From assembly GCF_001644035.1 (NCBI RefSeq), contig NZ_LUUG01000043.1, forward strand, positions 1 through 33,387: a stretch of DNA of 33,387 bases, given 5' to 3'. How positions within the stretch are numbered: position 1 is the stretch's first letter; each line of letters starts with the position of its first letter. Below the pieces are notes generated by a model. The model saw nothing but the letters and a program-made list of their open reading frames with translations. It was not told the DNA's origin and ran no database searches. A program made the position numbers and the translations under genes. This DNA comes from Methylomonas methanica. Lineage in GTDB: Bacteria; Pseudomonadota; Gammaproteobacteria; Methylococcales; Methylomonadaceae. Positions 9,315 to 18,540 of this stretch are shown piece by piece.

Positions 9315-10142
9315 TTAAATGAGGCATGACCGCCTAACGGTCAGAACAGCCTGGGAATCAAGCGGGAACGAACGCCCCGGTGCATCAGAGCCCTGTCTGA
9401 CTTCTAAAAATTCGCGCATCAAGCGGCAGTGTGTATGGGGATGTTCGCGGAATAGTTCTAATAAGGCTTGCAGATGCTCAAGGTCGTCTACGTCCATCAC
9501 TGCGTGGTGCAGCATAATGCCCAGTGGTTCCGGATGCTCCGGATGCAACACATCTGCTATTGCTTGGCCAAGCGCAATCCAGGGCTGAGCGGATTTGATT
9601 CTGACCCCGCACCAGTCGATAGCCACCGGAATTTCCCGCAATGTCCCGGTATGGAGTGGCGCCGCGCCGCGGTTGCGCGACAGGGCTTGAAAACCGAGTT
9701 TAAGCAAGCTGTCGGCCGTGGCCTGGCTACAACGGTTCCATGGCGGCGTGAAAATCCTGTCCAGTGCCGACCCGAACAAGCACTCAAGCTGTTGTTTGCC
9801 TGCCAACAAATCCTTAAATTGTCGCTCTTCGCTGCGGCTGACGCCAAATTCGCATTTTCGGCCTTGGTTTTCATAGTTGTTATGGCTGTATCCATGTTGA
9901 TGCAAACCCAACATAAACGGATTTCGCCGCCAACGGCCCAGCAGTGAGCCAGCAAGCGACTGGCTAAGCACCTCAGGAATCACGGCAAGATCGATGGGTA
10001 TATTGCAATCTCGAAAGCACTCCAGCAATGCATACAGCCGATCATCATCCCAACCGGCATCGTCGTCGCGAAAGAAAATATCAATTGCTTGCTCTCGGGC
10101 ATCCAATGCCATACGCACAGGTCTGAGCCAATCAGCAGGCAT
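9315..10142 (-). CDS. Polysaccharide deacetylase-like protein (NodB/CE4 fold)
   Basis: The product probably removes N-acetyl groups from hexosamines in the operon's glycan. The 275 residues carry the CE4 metal-site motifs: FFRDDDAGWDD near residues 23-33 (motif 1 acid residues) and HQHGYSHNN at 81-89 (His83 and His87, the metal-binding HxxxH pair). A later TPPWNR near 130 fits the substrate groove motif. The start was chosen by the ribosome site: AAAGGAG lies 7 nt before ATG 10142 but only 1 nt before the upstream ATG 10148. The gene overlaps the end of the preceding glycosyltransferase gene by 11 bp. No signal peptide is seen, so it may act in the cytoplasm, for example on a lipid-linked sugar. 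Confidence 0.78.
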   Translation of the reverse strand: MPADWLRPVRMALDAREQAIDIFFRDDDAGWDDDRLYALLECFRDCNIPIDLAVIPEVLSQSLAGSLLGRWRRNPFMLGLHQHGYSHNNYENQGRKCEFGVSRSEERQFKDLLAGKQQLECLFGSALDRIFTPPWNRCSQATADSLLKLGFQALSRNRGAAPLHTGTLREIPVAIDWCGVRIKSAQPWIALGQAIADVLHPEHPEPLGIMLHHAVMDVDDLEHLQALLELFREHPHTHCRLMREFLEVRQGSDAPGRSFPLDSQAVLTVRRSCLI

Positions 10143-11343
10143 GGGCATACTCCTTTGGCAGCGATTCTGAGTTTGCGTTGTGTTTGTTTGCCAGTAACTC
10201 CTGAATCAACCGCACCGTATGGTCTACACCGGCCAAATCCAGGCCGGCTGGATTGGGTAAAAAATCCCTTAATTGCAATATCTGCTCGGCCAAACGCTGG
10301 CCCGACAGCTCCGCCGGATTCAGGACTTTCACCAAACCCAATTGCGCCAACTTTTGCGCCCGCTGGCTTTGCTCGTCTTCCTGGCCGCGCACAAACGGCA
10401 CGACCAGAGCTGGGGTGCGGGATTCGAGAATGTCCATCACCGTGTTGTAGCCACATTGGCTGACAGACAGACTGTGCGCCTCCAGCAAAGGCTGCATCGC
10501 CGGTACCGAGCGCAGCAAGGTGAGACCTTCGATGCCTTTGACTTGCGCAGCTAAATCCTGCCAATCCGCTTCCGGTAAAAACGGGCCGGCGACGATGGTC
10601 ATGGGTAATTTTTCAACGGCCCAATTTATGGCATGGGCCTGAACCGCTACTTGAAACAACGGCGCGCCAACCATGCCGCCGCCAGCTGATACCAACACGC
10701 CGCGCCGAGGCGGCTTTACCGCGGCGGCGATACGGCCTGGAGCAACAAAGCCGGTGTACAGTAACGGGGTTTTCAGCGGATGGCGCGGGCAGAAGCTATC
10801 TTCCAGGCGAGCGAAACGCGGATCGGCGTGTACCAACAGCCCGTCGAAATAGCGATCCGTAATCCAGCGGGCGCGTTCATCATGCCGACTTTGATCCTTG
10901 CGGGCGTTGACCATGATGTCGCGCAAACTGCACAGCACTAGTGGCCTGGCTTGTGTATCGCGGCGCGCGGTTTTTAATAGCGGCAACAACTCCCCAGCCA
11001 GTTTCTTGCGGCCGAATGGGAACAGTTCGATTAACACCACTTCCGGCCTGAGCAGTGCATAGGTATCCAGTATTAATTGCCGACGCATCGCCAATGATTC
11101 TTTGACGCTGTAACGGTCGTCCTGGCTGTACAACTGATGATCTTCGCCCATACCCAGCGGAGGCAGATTGAGCATATCCAGTTCGGTAACGGCAGACTGA
11201 TGATCGGGGGCGCGGCCACCGTTCAGAAAAGTCACTCGAAATTCGCGGCTCAAGGCATTGGCCAAGGTCATGGCTCTGACCCAGTGACCCATGCCTAGCG
11301 AGTGTTGGCAATACAGGAGTAATCGCGGTTTTTGTTCGTTCAT
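10132..11343 (-). CDS. MurG-like glycosyltransferase (COG4671 type)
   Basis: The product is a 403-residue paralogue of the glycosyltransferase encoded at 6613-7755. It opens with RLLLYCQHSLGMGH (GMGH at 17-20), has IELFPFGRKKL near 105-115, a Gly-rich SAGGGMVG loop near 219-226, and the donor-site block SQCGYNTVMD at 295-304, followed by RTPALVVPF and an EQSQRAQKLAQLG segment. This layout is that of the GT28/MurG-like GT-B fold. The start codon overlaps the stop of the ABC transporter gene (ATGA, 11340-11343), strong evidence for translational coupling. The donor and acceptor sugars are unknown. Confidence 0.8.
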   Translation of the reverse strand: MNEQKPRLLLYCQHSLGMGHWVRAMTLANALSREFRVTFLNGGRAPDHQSAVTELDMLNLPPLGMGEDHQLYSQDDRYSVKESLAMRRQLILDTYALLRPEVVLIELFPFGRKKLAGELLPLLKTARRDTQARPLVLCSLRDIMVNARKDQSRHDERARWITDRYFDGLLVHADPRFARLEDSFCPRHPLKTPLLYTGFVAPGRIAAAVKPPRRGVLVSAGGGMVGAPLFQVAVQAHAINWAVEKLPMTIVAGPFLPEADWQDLAAQVKGIEGLTLLRSVPAMQPLLEAHSLSVSQCGYNTVMDILESRTPALVVPFVRGQEDEQSQRAQKLAQLGLVKVLNPAELSGQRLAEQILQLRDFLPNPAGLDLAGVDHTVRLIQELLANKHNANSESLPKEYAHAC

Positions 11344-13142
11344 GCGGCACGCAACCCGTGTTGGAGTTTATACAGTTCGTGATAATGACCGCGCATCTGC
11401 ATCAAGGCCTCGTGACTGCCTTGCTCGACAATCACGCCTTGTTTCAACACTAAAATCCGATCGAAATTGCGTATGGTGTGAAATTGATGGGCAATCACCA
11501 ACACGGTTTTGCCGCCGTGCAGATTGTCGATGGCGTCACGGATCAGTGCCTGGGACTGGGCATCCACTGCCGAGGTCGGCTCGTCCAGAATCAGAATCGA
11601 GGATTTGCGCAACAAGGCCCGCGCCAGACACAGGCGTTGCTTTTGACCGCCGGACAGATTGCCGCCGCTTTCGCCCAAAACCGTGTCGTAGCCGTCCGGC
11701 AAATTACTGATAAATTCGTCGGCATGCACCAGACGGGCGGCGGCTTCGATGTCTTCCAGCGTGGCGTCCGGGCTGCCATAGCCAATGTTTTCGCGAATGC
11801 TGGTACCGAACAGAATCGAATCCTGCAACACCACACCGATTTCCCGGCGTAAACCGGCGCGTTGATAACGACCAACCTCGATACCGTCGATGCGTACGGC
11901 GCCCTGTTGCGGGTCGTAAAGGCGGATCAATAAGCGGGCGATGGTCGATTTACCGGCACCGGAAGCGCCGACCAAGGCCACCCGTTCACCCGGTTGAATA
12001 TGAAAGGAAATATCCCGCAGGATAGGTTTGCCGGTCGGATAACCGAAGGACACATGGCTGAATTCGATTTCGCCACGCAAACCCTTTGGCAGCACCGCAT
12101 CGGGCGGATCTTGAATATCCGGCTCAGTATCGAGGATTTCGCTGATGCGTTCGATACTGACGCTGGCCTTGGAAAAGCGCGTCGACAAGCGGGTGATTTG
12201 CCGAATCGGCTGATACATCTGAGCGATGTACGAACTAAACACCAGCACGTCGCCCGGCGTTAGCACCCCGGCAAAAACTTGCAGGCAACCGAATAGCACC
12301 ACGATGCCGGCGCCGATCGCACTGATGATTTCGATCATCCGCGTCGCGCCGGCTTCGATACGCGCGGTGCGCACACTTTCGGTCATCGACTGGCTGCTTT
12401 CGGCATCGAAGCGCTCGCGTTCGTAATCTTCCATGCCATAGGTTTGCACCAGCGGCACCGCGTTCAACAATTCGCTGACCCGCGACGCCAAGCGCCCTTC
12501 GTTATGGCGTTGTTTGCGTGCCGAGCGTTTAACCCGGCTGTAAATCATCACGATGGCCAGGCACAGCAGCGGAAAGCTGGCCAACACGATCACACTCAAT
12601 TTCACGCTCAGGCTGAACATGATCGCGAACATACCCAGCACAGTCAGCACATGGGTGGTAAACGTCAGTGCCGAGTCGGCGTAGACATCTTTCAAGGTAT
12701 TGGTATCACTGGTGAGCTTGTTCAATAACTCGCCGGACGGCGTGCTGCTGTGAAACGCCAGCGACAGGCGTTGCAGATGATCGAACAACTCGCTACGCAA
12801 GGTGTAGACCAGCAAGTAGCCGATGCGCGAGGTCAGAAACAATTGGTAATAGGAAAACACGCCTTTGAACAAGGCAATCACCACCATGCTGCCGCAGAGT
12901 ATCCACAACGCTTGTTCGCTACCGCCATACAGCAAGGGCTGCGCCGCTGCCAGCTGAGCCGGCAGCGGATGATTCAATAGCACATGATCGAAGATTAGCT
13001 TCAGCGGCCAAGGCACAATCAGGCTGGTTAGTGTGGAACCGAGAATACAGACGATGGCGGCAAAAATACTGCCGCGCACCCGGTGCAGATGTGCAAACAC
13101 GATCTGCTTGAAGCGGCTTGTTGCTTGAATTTGGTTGGTCAT
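11340..13142 (-). CDS. ABC exporter with fused membrane and ATPase domains (MsbA-like)
   Basis: The product is a 600-residue half-transporter that would dimerise in the inner membrane and export a lipid-linked or hydrophobic glycan intermediate. The N-terminal six-helix membrane domain covers about residues 20-325, with a coupling-type sequence RSELFDHLQRLSLAFH near 116-131. The ATPase domain has Walker A GASGAGKST (392-400), the Q-loop Gln440, signature LSGGQ (496-500), Walker B ILILDEP (516-522) and the switch His552, all intact. It sits mid-operon, 20 bp after an APH-like kinase gene and overlapping the next glycosyltransferase gene by 4 bp. There is no Wzx, Wzy or Wzm/Wzt gene here, so this is the only visible candidate for inner-membrane transport. 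Confidence 0.93.
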   Translation of the reverse strand: MTNQIQATSRFKQIVFAHLHRVRGSIFAAIVCILGSTLTSLIVPWPLKLIFDHVLLNHPLPAQLAAAQPLLYGGSEQALWILCGSMVVIALFKGVFSYYQLFLTSRIGYLLVYTLRSELFDHLQRLSLAFHSSTPSGELLNKLTSDTNTLKDVYADSALTFTTHVLTVLGMFAIMFSLSVKLSVIVLASFPLLCLAIVMIYSRVKRSARKQRHNEGRLASRVSELLNAVPLVQTYGMEDYERERFDAESSQSMTESVRTARIEAGATRMIEIISAIGAGIVVLFGCLQVFAGVLTPGDVLVFSSYIAQMYQPIRQITRLSTRFSKASVSIERISEILDTEPDIQDPPDAVLPKGLRGEIEFSHVSFGYPTGKPILRDISFHIQPGERVALVGASGAGKSTIARLLIRLYDPQQGAVRIDGIEVGRYQRAGLRREIGVVLQDSILFGTSIRENIGYGSPDATLEDIEAAARLVHADEFISNLPDGYDTVLGESGGNLSGGQKQRLCLARALLRKSSILILDEPTSAVDAQSQALIRDAIDNLHGGKTVLVIAHQFHTIRNFDRILVLKQGVIVEQGSHEALMQMRGHYHELYKLQHGLRAA

Positions 13143-13162
13143 AAGCGGTTTTCCAGATAAAT

Positions 13163-14446
13163 TCAGTCGGCCAGCGGCCAGGGACGCAAAGCCAGGGCAA
13201 TAAAATCGGCAACCCGTTGCGGCGCGGCCGATTTTTGCTGGATGAAGGCACGGTAAGCGCGGGTCAGCAATTGCCCGCGCAGGTGCCAGGCAAAACGTTG
13301 CGGATCGGTTTGGCCGTGGTTTGCGGCCGAGTAGGCCGTAAACAGTAGCCGAACGAGTGGGTCTGTCTCGGCAATCGGATAGGGGTAGTTGTATAAATCC
13401 GCCGCGAAATTGGCGAGATCCTGCAATGGATCGCCGAGCGCCAATTCGTCGTAATCGAACAAGGCCAAACGACCATTCGGCAAAACCAGCAATTGATCAA
13501 TGTGAAAATCGCCGTGGATCAATCCCGGCATTTCAAACTCCGGGCGAGTTTGGCGCAATTCGTTAAGCAACGCTGCCAATGCCGGCTGGATGGCGCGATA
13601 GGCGTGGCTCAATTTATCGGCTTTCTTCTGCCACTCCTGCAACTGCTGCTGTAAGGTAACGACCGGTAAAGACGGCGGCGTGAGCTGGTGAAAAGCGGCA
13701 AGTGCATTGGCCAGGGCCGGAGTTTTCTCTGCAACACCGGTTGCGAAATCCAGCTCGGCCAGCGCCTGGCCCTGCAAGCCTTCCAGCCATAAAGTGCGAC
13801 GGTCGGCGGTGTAAGCCAGGGCTTCAGGCATGACAAAGGCCGTGGCTGATTGGAACTGGCGTTGCAGCGTGCGTAGATTGTTGTAAATTGTCTGGCCGCG
13901 TTCATCGGCATAAGTTTTACCGTAAACCACTCGCGCCGGTTCAACCTCGCTGACCGCGAATCGGTAACGCGCCGTGCAGCGAATTTCCGGCCGGTAATTG
14001 ACGATCTCGATAGCCGACACTGGCTGCTGGCCCAACTCGGGAATCTCACGACTATCCATCAGCTGCGCCAGCCAGGGCATAGCCGGATCGTTCGGAAAGC
14101 GCCAGCCAACCATGCCCAGTTCGGCCAGATGAATCGCTTTTTCACCGCTGGCTTGGGCTTCGGCAAAGGCCTGATGGCTGCGTTGGCCTAAATAGGCTCG
14201 GGCGTAGAGTATGCGCTGATCCGCAATCGCTGATGGCAAACGCCGGCCTCGCAAGTGGTAAACCAGCGATAAAAACGAGCGCTCGCGGTTTTCGGCAAGG
14301 CGATAGGTTTTGTAACGCGGATGTTGAATCTCACAGCCCGTGATCTGCCAGTCGCCGGCCAGGCATTCGGGCAAATGCCGTTGCAGTGCCGAGACCATCA
14401 ATTCCGTATCAAGTAAGGGCGCAAACTGATCCAGTGGATTGCTCAT
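13163..14446 (-). CDS. APH-fold phosphotransferase with an altered catalytic-loop residue
   Basis: The product is a 427-residue member of the aminoglycoside phosphotransferase/choline kinase-like fold. The catalytic loop HGDFHIDQ (311-318) has Asp313 as the expected base, but the residue five positions later, normally Asn that binds Mg, is Gln318. The metal-binding DxD equivalent is DYDE (331-334). The first 200 residues are an N-terminal lobe that is poorly conserved. Its start overlaps the stop of the phosphatase gene (ATGA at 14443-14446). In this operon a sugar, polyol or lipid substrate is more likely than an antibiotic. A true resistance role has no support. Activity with Gln at the Mg site is uncertain. 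Confidence 0.78.
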   Translation of the reverse strand: MSNPLDQFAPLLDTELMVSALQRHLPECLAGDWQITGCEIQHPRYKTYRLAENRERSFLSLVYHLRGRRLPSAIADQRILYARAYLGQRSHQAFAEAQASGEKAIHLAELGMVGWRFPNDPAMPWLAQLMDSREIPELGQQPVSAIEIVNYRPEIRCTARYRFAVSEVEPARVVYGKTYADERGQTIYNNLRTLQRQFQSATAFVMPEALAYTADRRTLWLEGLQGQALAELDFATGVAEKTPALANALAAFHQLTPPSLPVVTLQQQLQEWQKKADKLSHAYRAIQPALAALLNELRQTRPEFEMPGLIHGDFHIDQLLVLPNGRLALFDYDELALGDPLQDLANFAADLYNYPYPIAETDPLVRLLFTAYSAANHGQTDPQRFAWHLRGQLLTRAYRAFIQQKSAAPQRVADFIALALRPWPLAD

Positions 14447-15087
14447 GTGCGCAGCCCTGGATAATGTCGGCCGTGGTATTCGCCGCCCAACCGAATCGTC
14501 ATCACTTGCGGTTTGCCAAGCCAGTCTATGGCGTACAGATACTTGTTTTTGACGTTAATCTCGGCTTCGACGCTAAAGTCGTTGGCCAGCAGCCTGGTCA
14601 GTATCACTTCATTGGTGTTGCGATGGCCGACAAGCAGAATCGCACCGCTGCTATTGGTCAAGATTTGCTCCAGACTACCCAACACCCGGTTCGTGAATGC
14701 CGAATAAGCTTCGGCGCCGGGTACCATGAAACCGTGTTTGTCATGCGCTCGTGCCGCCCATAAACGGCAGGCTTCTGGGTCTCTTTCGTCGACATGTCTA
14801 CCTTCCAGAATACCCAAGCCGATTTCCCGCAAATCATCCAGTGTTTGAATCTGCAGGCCGTGCATCGCGGCGGCAGGGCTGGCCGTCTGTATGGCCCGCG
14901 TCAGGCTGCTGCAATAAATCGCGCTCAAGGTTTCCTGTTTCAATACATCAGCCAAGGCCTGGGCCTGTTCCAGGCCTTTCGCCGACAGGCGGGCGTCGGC
15001 GTGGCCGGAGATGCGTTGCTGAAGATTCAGCTGGCTTTGGCCGTGTCTGGCCAAATAAATGCGTAAGGGCCGATCAAATGAGCGCAT
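14443..15087 (-). CDS. Histidine phosphatase family protein (phosphoglycerate-mutase-like)
   Basis: The product is a 214-residue cytoplasmic phosphatase. The start at ATG 15087 is set by GGAG 8 nt upstream; a longer frame would begin inside the preceding gene with unlike sequence. The phospho-acceptor motif LARHGQS places the catalytic His at 15, with Arg14, then SSLTRAIQTA (about 60-69), an acid in REIGLG (Glu88) and the second His in LLVGHRN (His155). These match the two-histidine active site of the family. It is sandwiched between two APH-like kinase genes and overlaps both (14 bp and 4 bp). It may remove a phosphate from a sugar phosphate or lipid-linked intermediate; the substrate is not readable. 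Confidence 0.88.
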   Translation of the reverse strand: MRSFDRPLRIYLARHGQSQLNLQQRISGHADARLSAKGLEQAQALADVLKQETLSAIYCSSLTRAIQTASPAAAMHGLQIQTLDDLREIGLGILEGRHVDERDPEACRLWAARAHDKHGFMVPGAEAYSAFTNRVLGSLEQILTNSSGAILLVGHRNTNEVILTRLLANDFSVEAEINVKNKYLYAIDWLGKPQVMTIRLGGEYHGRHYPGLRT

Positions 15088-16408
15088 CGCAGGCTCCGGT
15101 TGGCTGTTTACTGAGCGCCAGGTAGTTTTCGCTGAGCGCCAGATAACTTTGGATATGCGCGATGCGCAAGTCATCCATTTGCCGCAGGCTGCGGCGGGTG
15201 ACTTCGTGAATCAGCGCGGCGGCTACCTGCCAACGCAAGGCTAGCAATGAAACGGCATGGACGCTATGGGCCATGTAAGAGCGGACCAAATGCTTGACCA
15301 GCGGATGCACTTCCTCGACAGAATCACCTTCCCGCAGGCCGTGCAGATAAAAGTTGGCTATCAGACTGGCCAAATCGGCCAGCGGGTCTCCCAAGCAGAC
15401 GCAATCCATATCGATCAAGCCCAGTTTGTCGCCGTCGACTAAAAAGTTGTTCAGCTTTAAGTCGTGGTGTAGCGTCGCCAGGGCCGGTTTCGGAAGATTA
15501 AGCTCGTCCGCCAACAACCCTGCAACCGCACTATCGATGCGTGCCGCCAGTTCCGGCCGGGTTTGTTCGGCAAGCCTAACGGTTGCCAGCAGGCCTTCGG
15601 TAATATCGCTTTGACTGAAACGTTGTGCGGTATCGATTTTGCAGGCATGCAATGCCGCTACGCACTGGCCGATACTTTCAGCCAAGGCCAAGCCCTCGGC
15701 TGTTTGCAAATCGGCCCAGCACAATATCCTGCCAGGGACATGCGATTGCCAGAGCGTGCGGGTTTGTGCGTCATAGGCCAGAGCCTTGGCGCCCCAGCTA
15801 AACTGGCTGCTAAGTTGCTGCATCACTTTGAACACGTCACGGCCGCTATCGTCGGCGAAATTTTTGGCATAGAACAAGTGACTTTGATCGAATCCGGCCA
15901 GCAACACCCGGTAGCAGATCATGCAGGAGCGCTCAGGCAGATAATGCAAAACTTCGGATTCGACAGCCAGGACCCGATCATCCCCGGCTAAATCTGGCTC
16001 ACCGAGCCGATATTTGATGGCTTCCGCATCCAACAGGCCCGGTAAATGAATCAGCTTGCGATCGTAAGGAAACGCCCAAATCAGCATGGCGGGCTCGTGC
16101 AAAAGCGTCAGTGCGCCTGCCGCCAGCTCGGGCCGCTTGCTACGTGCCAATTCAAACTCCCGGCTGGCCGCGCCCGGCGGACAGAGGCGGCCGGTCACGT
16201 AGCGCGATTGGAGAACTTTGTCCGATTGGGCTTTAAGCCGGTAACCGATCACCAGACTCTTACCGGGTTTATGGCGTTTTTCGCCGATGTAACATTCAAC
16301 ATGGTCGGGTGTAATGCCGGACATGCCCAGCACCCAGCCCAGCAACGGCCCCATCACGCCCGGATTCAGGGCATCGGCCATTTGTGGGAAGCATGGGTCT
16401 AGCTTCAT
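15074..16408 (-). CDS. APH-fold phosphotransferase (aminoglycoside/choline kinase-like)
   Basis: The product is a 444-residue kinase-like protein. The start at ATG 16408 has GGGAG 10 nt upstream and overlaps the stop of the lyase gene (ATGA, 16405-16408). The catalytic loop HHDLKLNN (314-321) keeps the full HxDxxxxN pattern (His314, Asp316, Asn321), and DMD at 333-335 supplies the second metal site. It shares architecture and the downstream GDPLxDLA motif with the other kinase of the operon, so the two are probably diverged paralogues. Only this one has the canonical Asn. The substrate is unknown; a sugar or lipid carrier is suggested by the setting. Confidence 0.82.
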   Translation of the reverse strand: MKLDPCFPQMADALNPGVMGPLLGWVLGMSGITPDHVECYIGEKRHKPGKSLVIGYRLKAQSDKVLQSRYVTGRLCPPGAASREFELARSKRPELAAGALTLLHEPAMLIWAFPYDRKLIHLPGLLDAEAIKYRLGEPDLAGDDRVLAVESEVLHYLPERSCMICYRVLLAGFDQSHLFYAKNFADDSGRDVFKVMQQLSSQFSWGAKALAYDAQTRTLWQSHVPGRILCWADLQTAEGLALAESIGQCVAALHACKIDTAQRFSQSDITEGLLATVRLAEQTRPELAARIDSAVAGLLADELNLPKPALATLHHDLKLNNFLVDGDKLGLIDMDCVCLGDPLADLASLIANFYLHGLREGDSVEEVHPLVKHLVRSYMAHSVHAVSLLALRWQVAAALIHEVTRRSLRQMDDLRIAHIQSYLALSENYLALSKQPTGACDALI

Positions 16409-18540
16409 GCCGGCACACTCCCATCGATGGCGTCGATTTGTAGCCGGCCCTTGGCGTAATTCAGACAAACCGGCTTGCCGATGCTGTCCAGCAGTTTGCG
16501 TCCGCCAATTTCCAACCATTCCGCCGCATAAGCTCGAACGCTGAGGATGCCGTCTTCGGCATCGCGGCGGATAAACACGAGTTGTGCCCGGCAGATAACG
16601 TCTGCAAAGTGGTATTCAGATAAACCAGGCTGATGGGCGACGAAAAAGCAATCGTGATAAGTGGTAGTTTCTGATTGAATGCGGATAATGAGCGCCAAAG
16701 CCTGGGTAGCGGGCACTGTTTGACCAAGACTAGTTACTGATATGGCCTCAACGTGTAATGCCGGAGCGCTGTCTTTGTAGGGATAAAGAACGGTTTGAAA
16801 CCAGCCGCTACCCTTGCATTGCTGGCTAAAGCTTAATACAGGCGCGGGGTGCTTGACGCCGTACTCCGACGACACCCAACCTGGCTCCAAACTCGTCGCA
16901 ACCTCGGCACGTCTCGCTTGCGCGATCAACAGATCGGGCGCCTGAATGCCGTGGCCTTGTTCGGCTTCCAGCCTTTCGGTTTGGCCTTGTGCTTCCGGTG
17001 CCAAATGGAAAAACTGCTCGTAACGATGCGCTTCGGAGGCAAGCAACAGATCGCTGATAATCCAATATTCGGCTTCGGCGAAGAAAATGCTGCGCTGATG
17101 CTCCACTTCATAACGCGGACTCAACGCGCGGCCATGCACAAAATCAAAGCCTTGGTTCGATTCAAAGATTAATACCGCTGCCCGGGGTTGCGGGCCGACC
17201 GGCTCATGACACTGGTAGGCTATCTGATCCTTACCATCGACCATGACGGTGTTGTGTGCAGATGTACCTTTAAAGGCAAGCCGCCAGTTGACGCCGTCGC
17301 TGTCATATTCGTGATAGGTATAACGGCCTGGATCGACGATCAGCGAACGACCATAGGCTGCCATTTCGAAACTCAACAAGTCGTAATGACCATGGCTGCC
17401 AAAGCCCAACTGGCCGCAGTCGAAAAACAGGTAACGGCCATCGGCATAAGGCCGCTCCGCCCAGCCGCTACGCAGAATGCAGTAGCCGCTGTCGGCAAAC
17501 AGGCGCGAGCGTTGCACGGGCGGCTTGCCTTGTTCGCCCTGGCTAAGTACATAACTCAAAGCGTCGCTGGGATAATAACGCTGGGCTTTGCGTAGTAGCG
17601 ACAGATAGCTGTTGATGTCGCCATCGTTGATGGCCGGCAGCCACCCGTCCGGCTTGTGGGCATAAATGGAAAACTCCAGCGCTTTACGCATCACAGCATC
17701 GAACTCCACAGGCAATGTCAGCCTGTTCAAGTCCGCCAGCTCGCGGACCCGCAGAAAGTTTTTCAAGACGGTGTGGTGATAGTCGGTGGACAGTTCTTTT
17801 TGCACGCCGTCGGCCAGAATATCTTCGCGAAGATTGGCCAGTAGTTCGTGTTGGGCAAAGGCCAATAACTCGGCGGATTGGCTTAACTCCGGGAACAGTA
17901 AGGCAACCGCGAAAATCGCCGACAATTCGATGGTGCGGTGATTGCCTTGCGGCGTTAAATTGCGGCTGAGAAACACAGCCTGCGACTGAATCGAACCCAA
18001 CAAAGCCAGCAAAAACTCGGCGGTAATCGCCGAGCATTGCCGACCCGGCACGAAGTAATGGTAAGCCAATAACCATTGCTGCAAGCGGCGACCGGTCACC
18101 TGGCTGTTCACAAAACCGTCCGGCACGTGCTCAATCCACGAACTGACCAAGGCCACCCATTTATTGGCATAGCAGTCATCGCCGCTGCAATCGTAGGCCA
18201 GCGCCAGGTCGCGAGAGTAATAAAACTTGTGCAGCAAAATCAGCCATTCCAGATCAGGACTGGGGTTATGCAGCCAATCAAACTTTTCGCCCAAGCGATG
18301 GGTTTCGTTATTCAGGGTAAATTGGTTATCGAGAATCGGTGCCGCGCCGGCAACATGTTTGGCTTTTCCGGCTGACAGCGGAAAGTAATTGTCCAAGTCA
18401 CGCTGGCGAAAATGCGCCAGTAACTCAGCATGAGTCAGCGCAGCGAACGGTGTCGCCAGCAAAGACTGCGTGGGAAACACCGTTTCGCTTGGCGCGTCAG
18501 ACGGTGCAGACGACTCCATGATGGGATAACTGGGCTTCAT
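16405..18540 (-). CDS. Heparinase II/III-type polysaccharide lyase, second of a tandem pair
   Basis: The product is a 711-residue protein with an N-terminal alpha-helical toroid and a C-terminal heparinase II/III beta domain. Candidate active-site residues line up with remembered heparinase II positions: Asn200-His201 (GNHRTIEL), Tyr254 (ELSTDYHHTVL), His383 in the HGH pair, then a zinc-site set of His385, Asp403 (IVDPGRYTY) and His429. Such enzymes cleave uronic-acid-containing polymers by beta-elimination. No signal peptide is evident (the N-terminus is Ser/Pro-rich), so the cellular site is unclear. It overlaps the upstream paralogue by 4 bp (ATGA) and the kinase gene downstream by 4 bp. 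Confidence 0.85.
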   Translation of the reverse strand: MKPSYPIMESSAPSDAPSETVFPTQSLLATPFAALTHAELLAHFRQRDLDNYFPLSAGKAKHVAGAAPILDNQFTLNNETHRLGEKFDWLHNPSPDLEWLILLHKFYYSRDLALAYDCSGDDCYANKWVALVSSWIEHVPDGFVNSQVTGRRLQQWLLAYHYFVPGRQCSAITAEFLLALLGSIQSQAVFLSRNLTPQGNHRTIELSAIFAVALLFPELSQSAELLAFAQHELLANLREDILADGVQKELSTDYHHTVLKNFLRVRELADLNRLTLPVEFDAVMRKALEFSIYAHKPDGWLPAINDGDINSYLSLLRKAQRYYPSDALSYVLSQGEQGKPPVQRSRLFADSGYCILRSGWAERPYADGRYLFFDCGQLGFGSHGHYDLLSFEMAAYGRSLIVDPGRYTYHEYDSDGVNWRLAFKGTSAHNTVMVDGKDQIAYQCHEPVGPQPRAAVLIFESNQGFDFVHGRALSPRYEVEHQRSIFFAEAEYWIISDLLLASEAHRYEQFFHLAPEAQGQTERLEAEQGHGIQAPDLLIAQARRAEVATSLEPGWVSSEYGVKHPAPVLSFSQQCKGSGWFQTVLYPYKDSAPALHVEAISVTSLGQTVPATQALALIIRIQSETTTYHDCFFVAHQPGLSEYHFADVICRAQLVFIRRDAEDGILSVRAYAAEWLEIGGRKLLDSIGKPVCLNYAKGRLQIDAIDGSVPA

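Noticed and set aside
13163-16408. Reading the two APH-fold genes as antibiotic-resistance genes
   Set aside because: They are embedded and translationally coupled in a glycan operon and show no close likeness to known resistance enzymes; the fold is shared with many sugar and lipid kinases.
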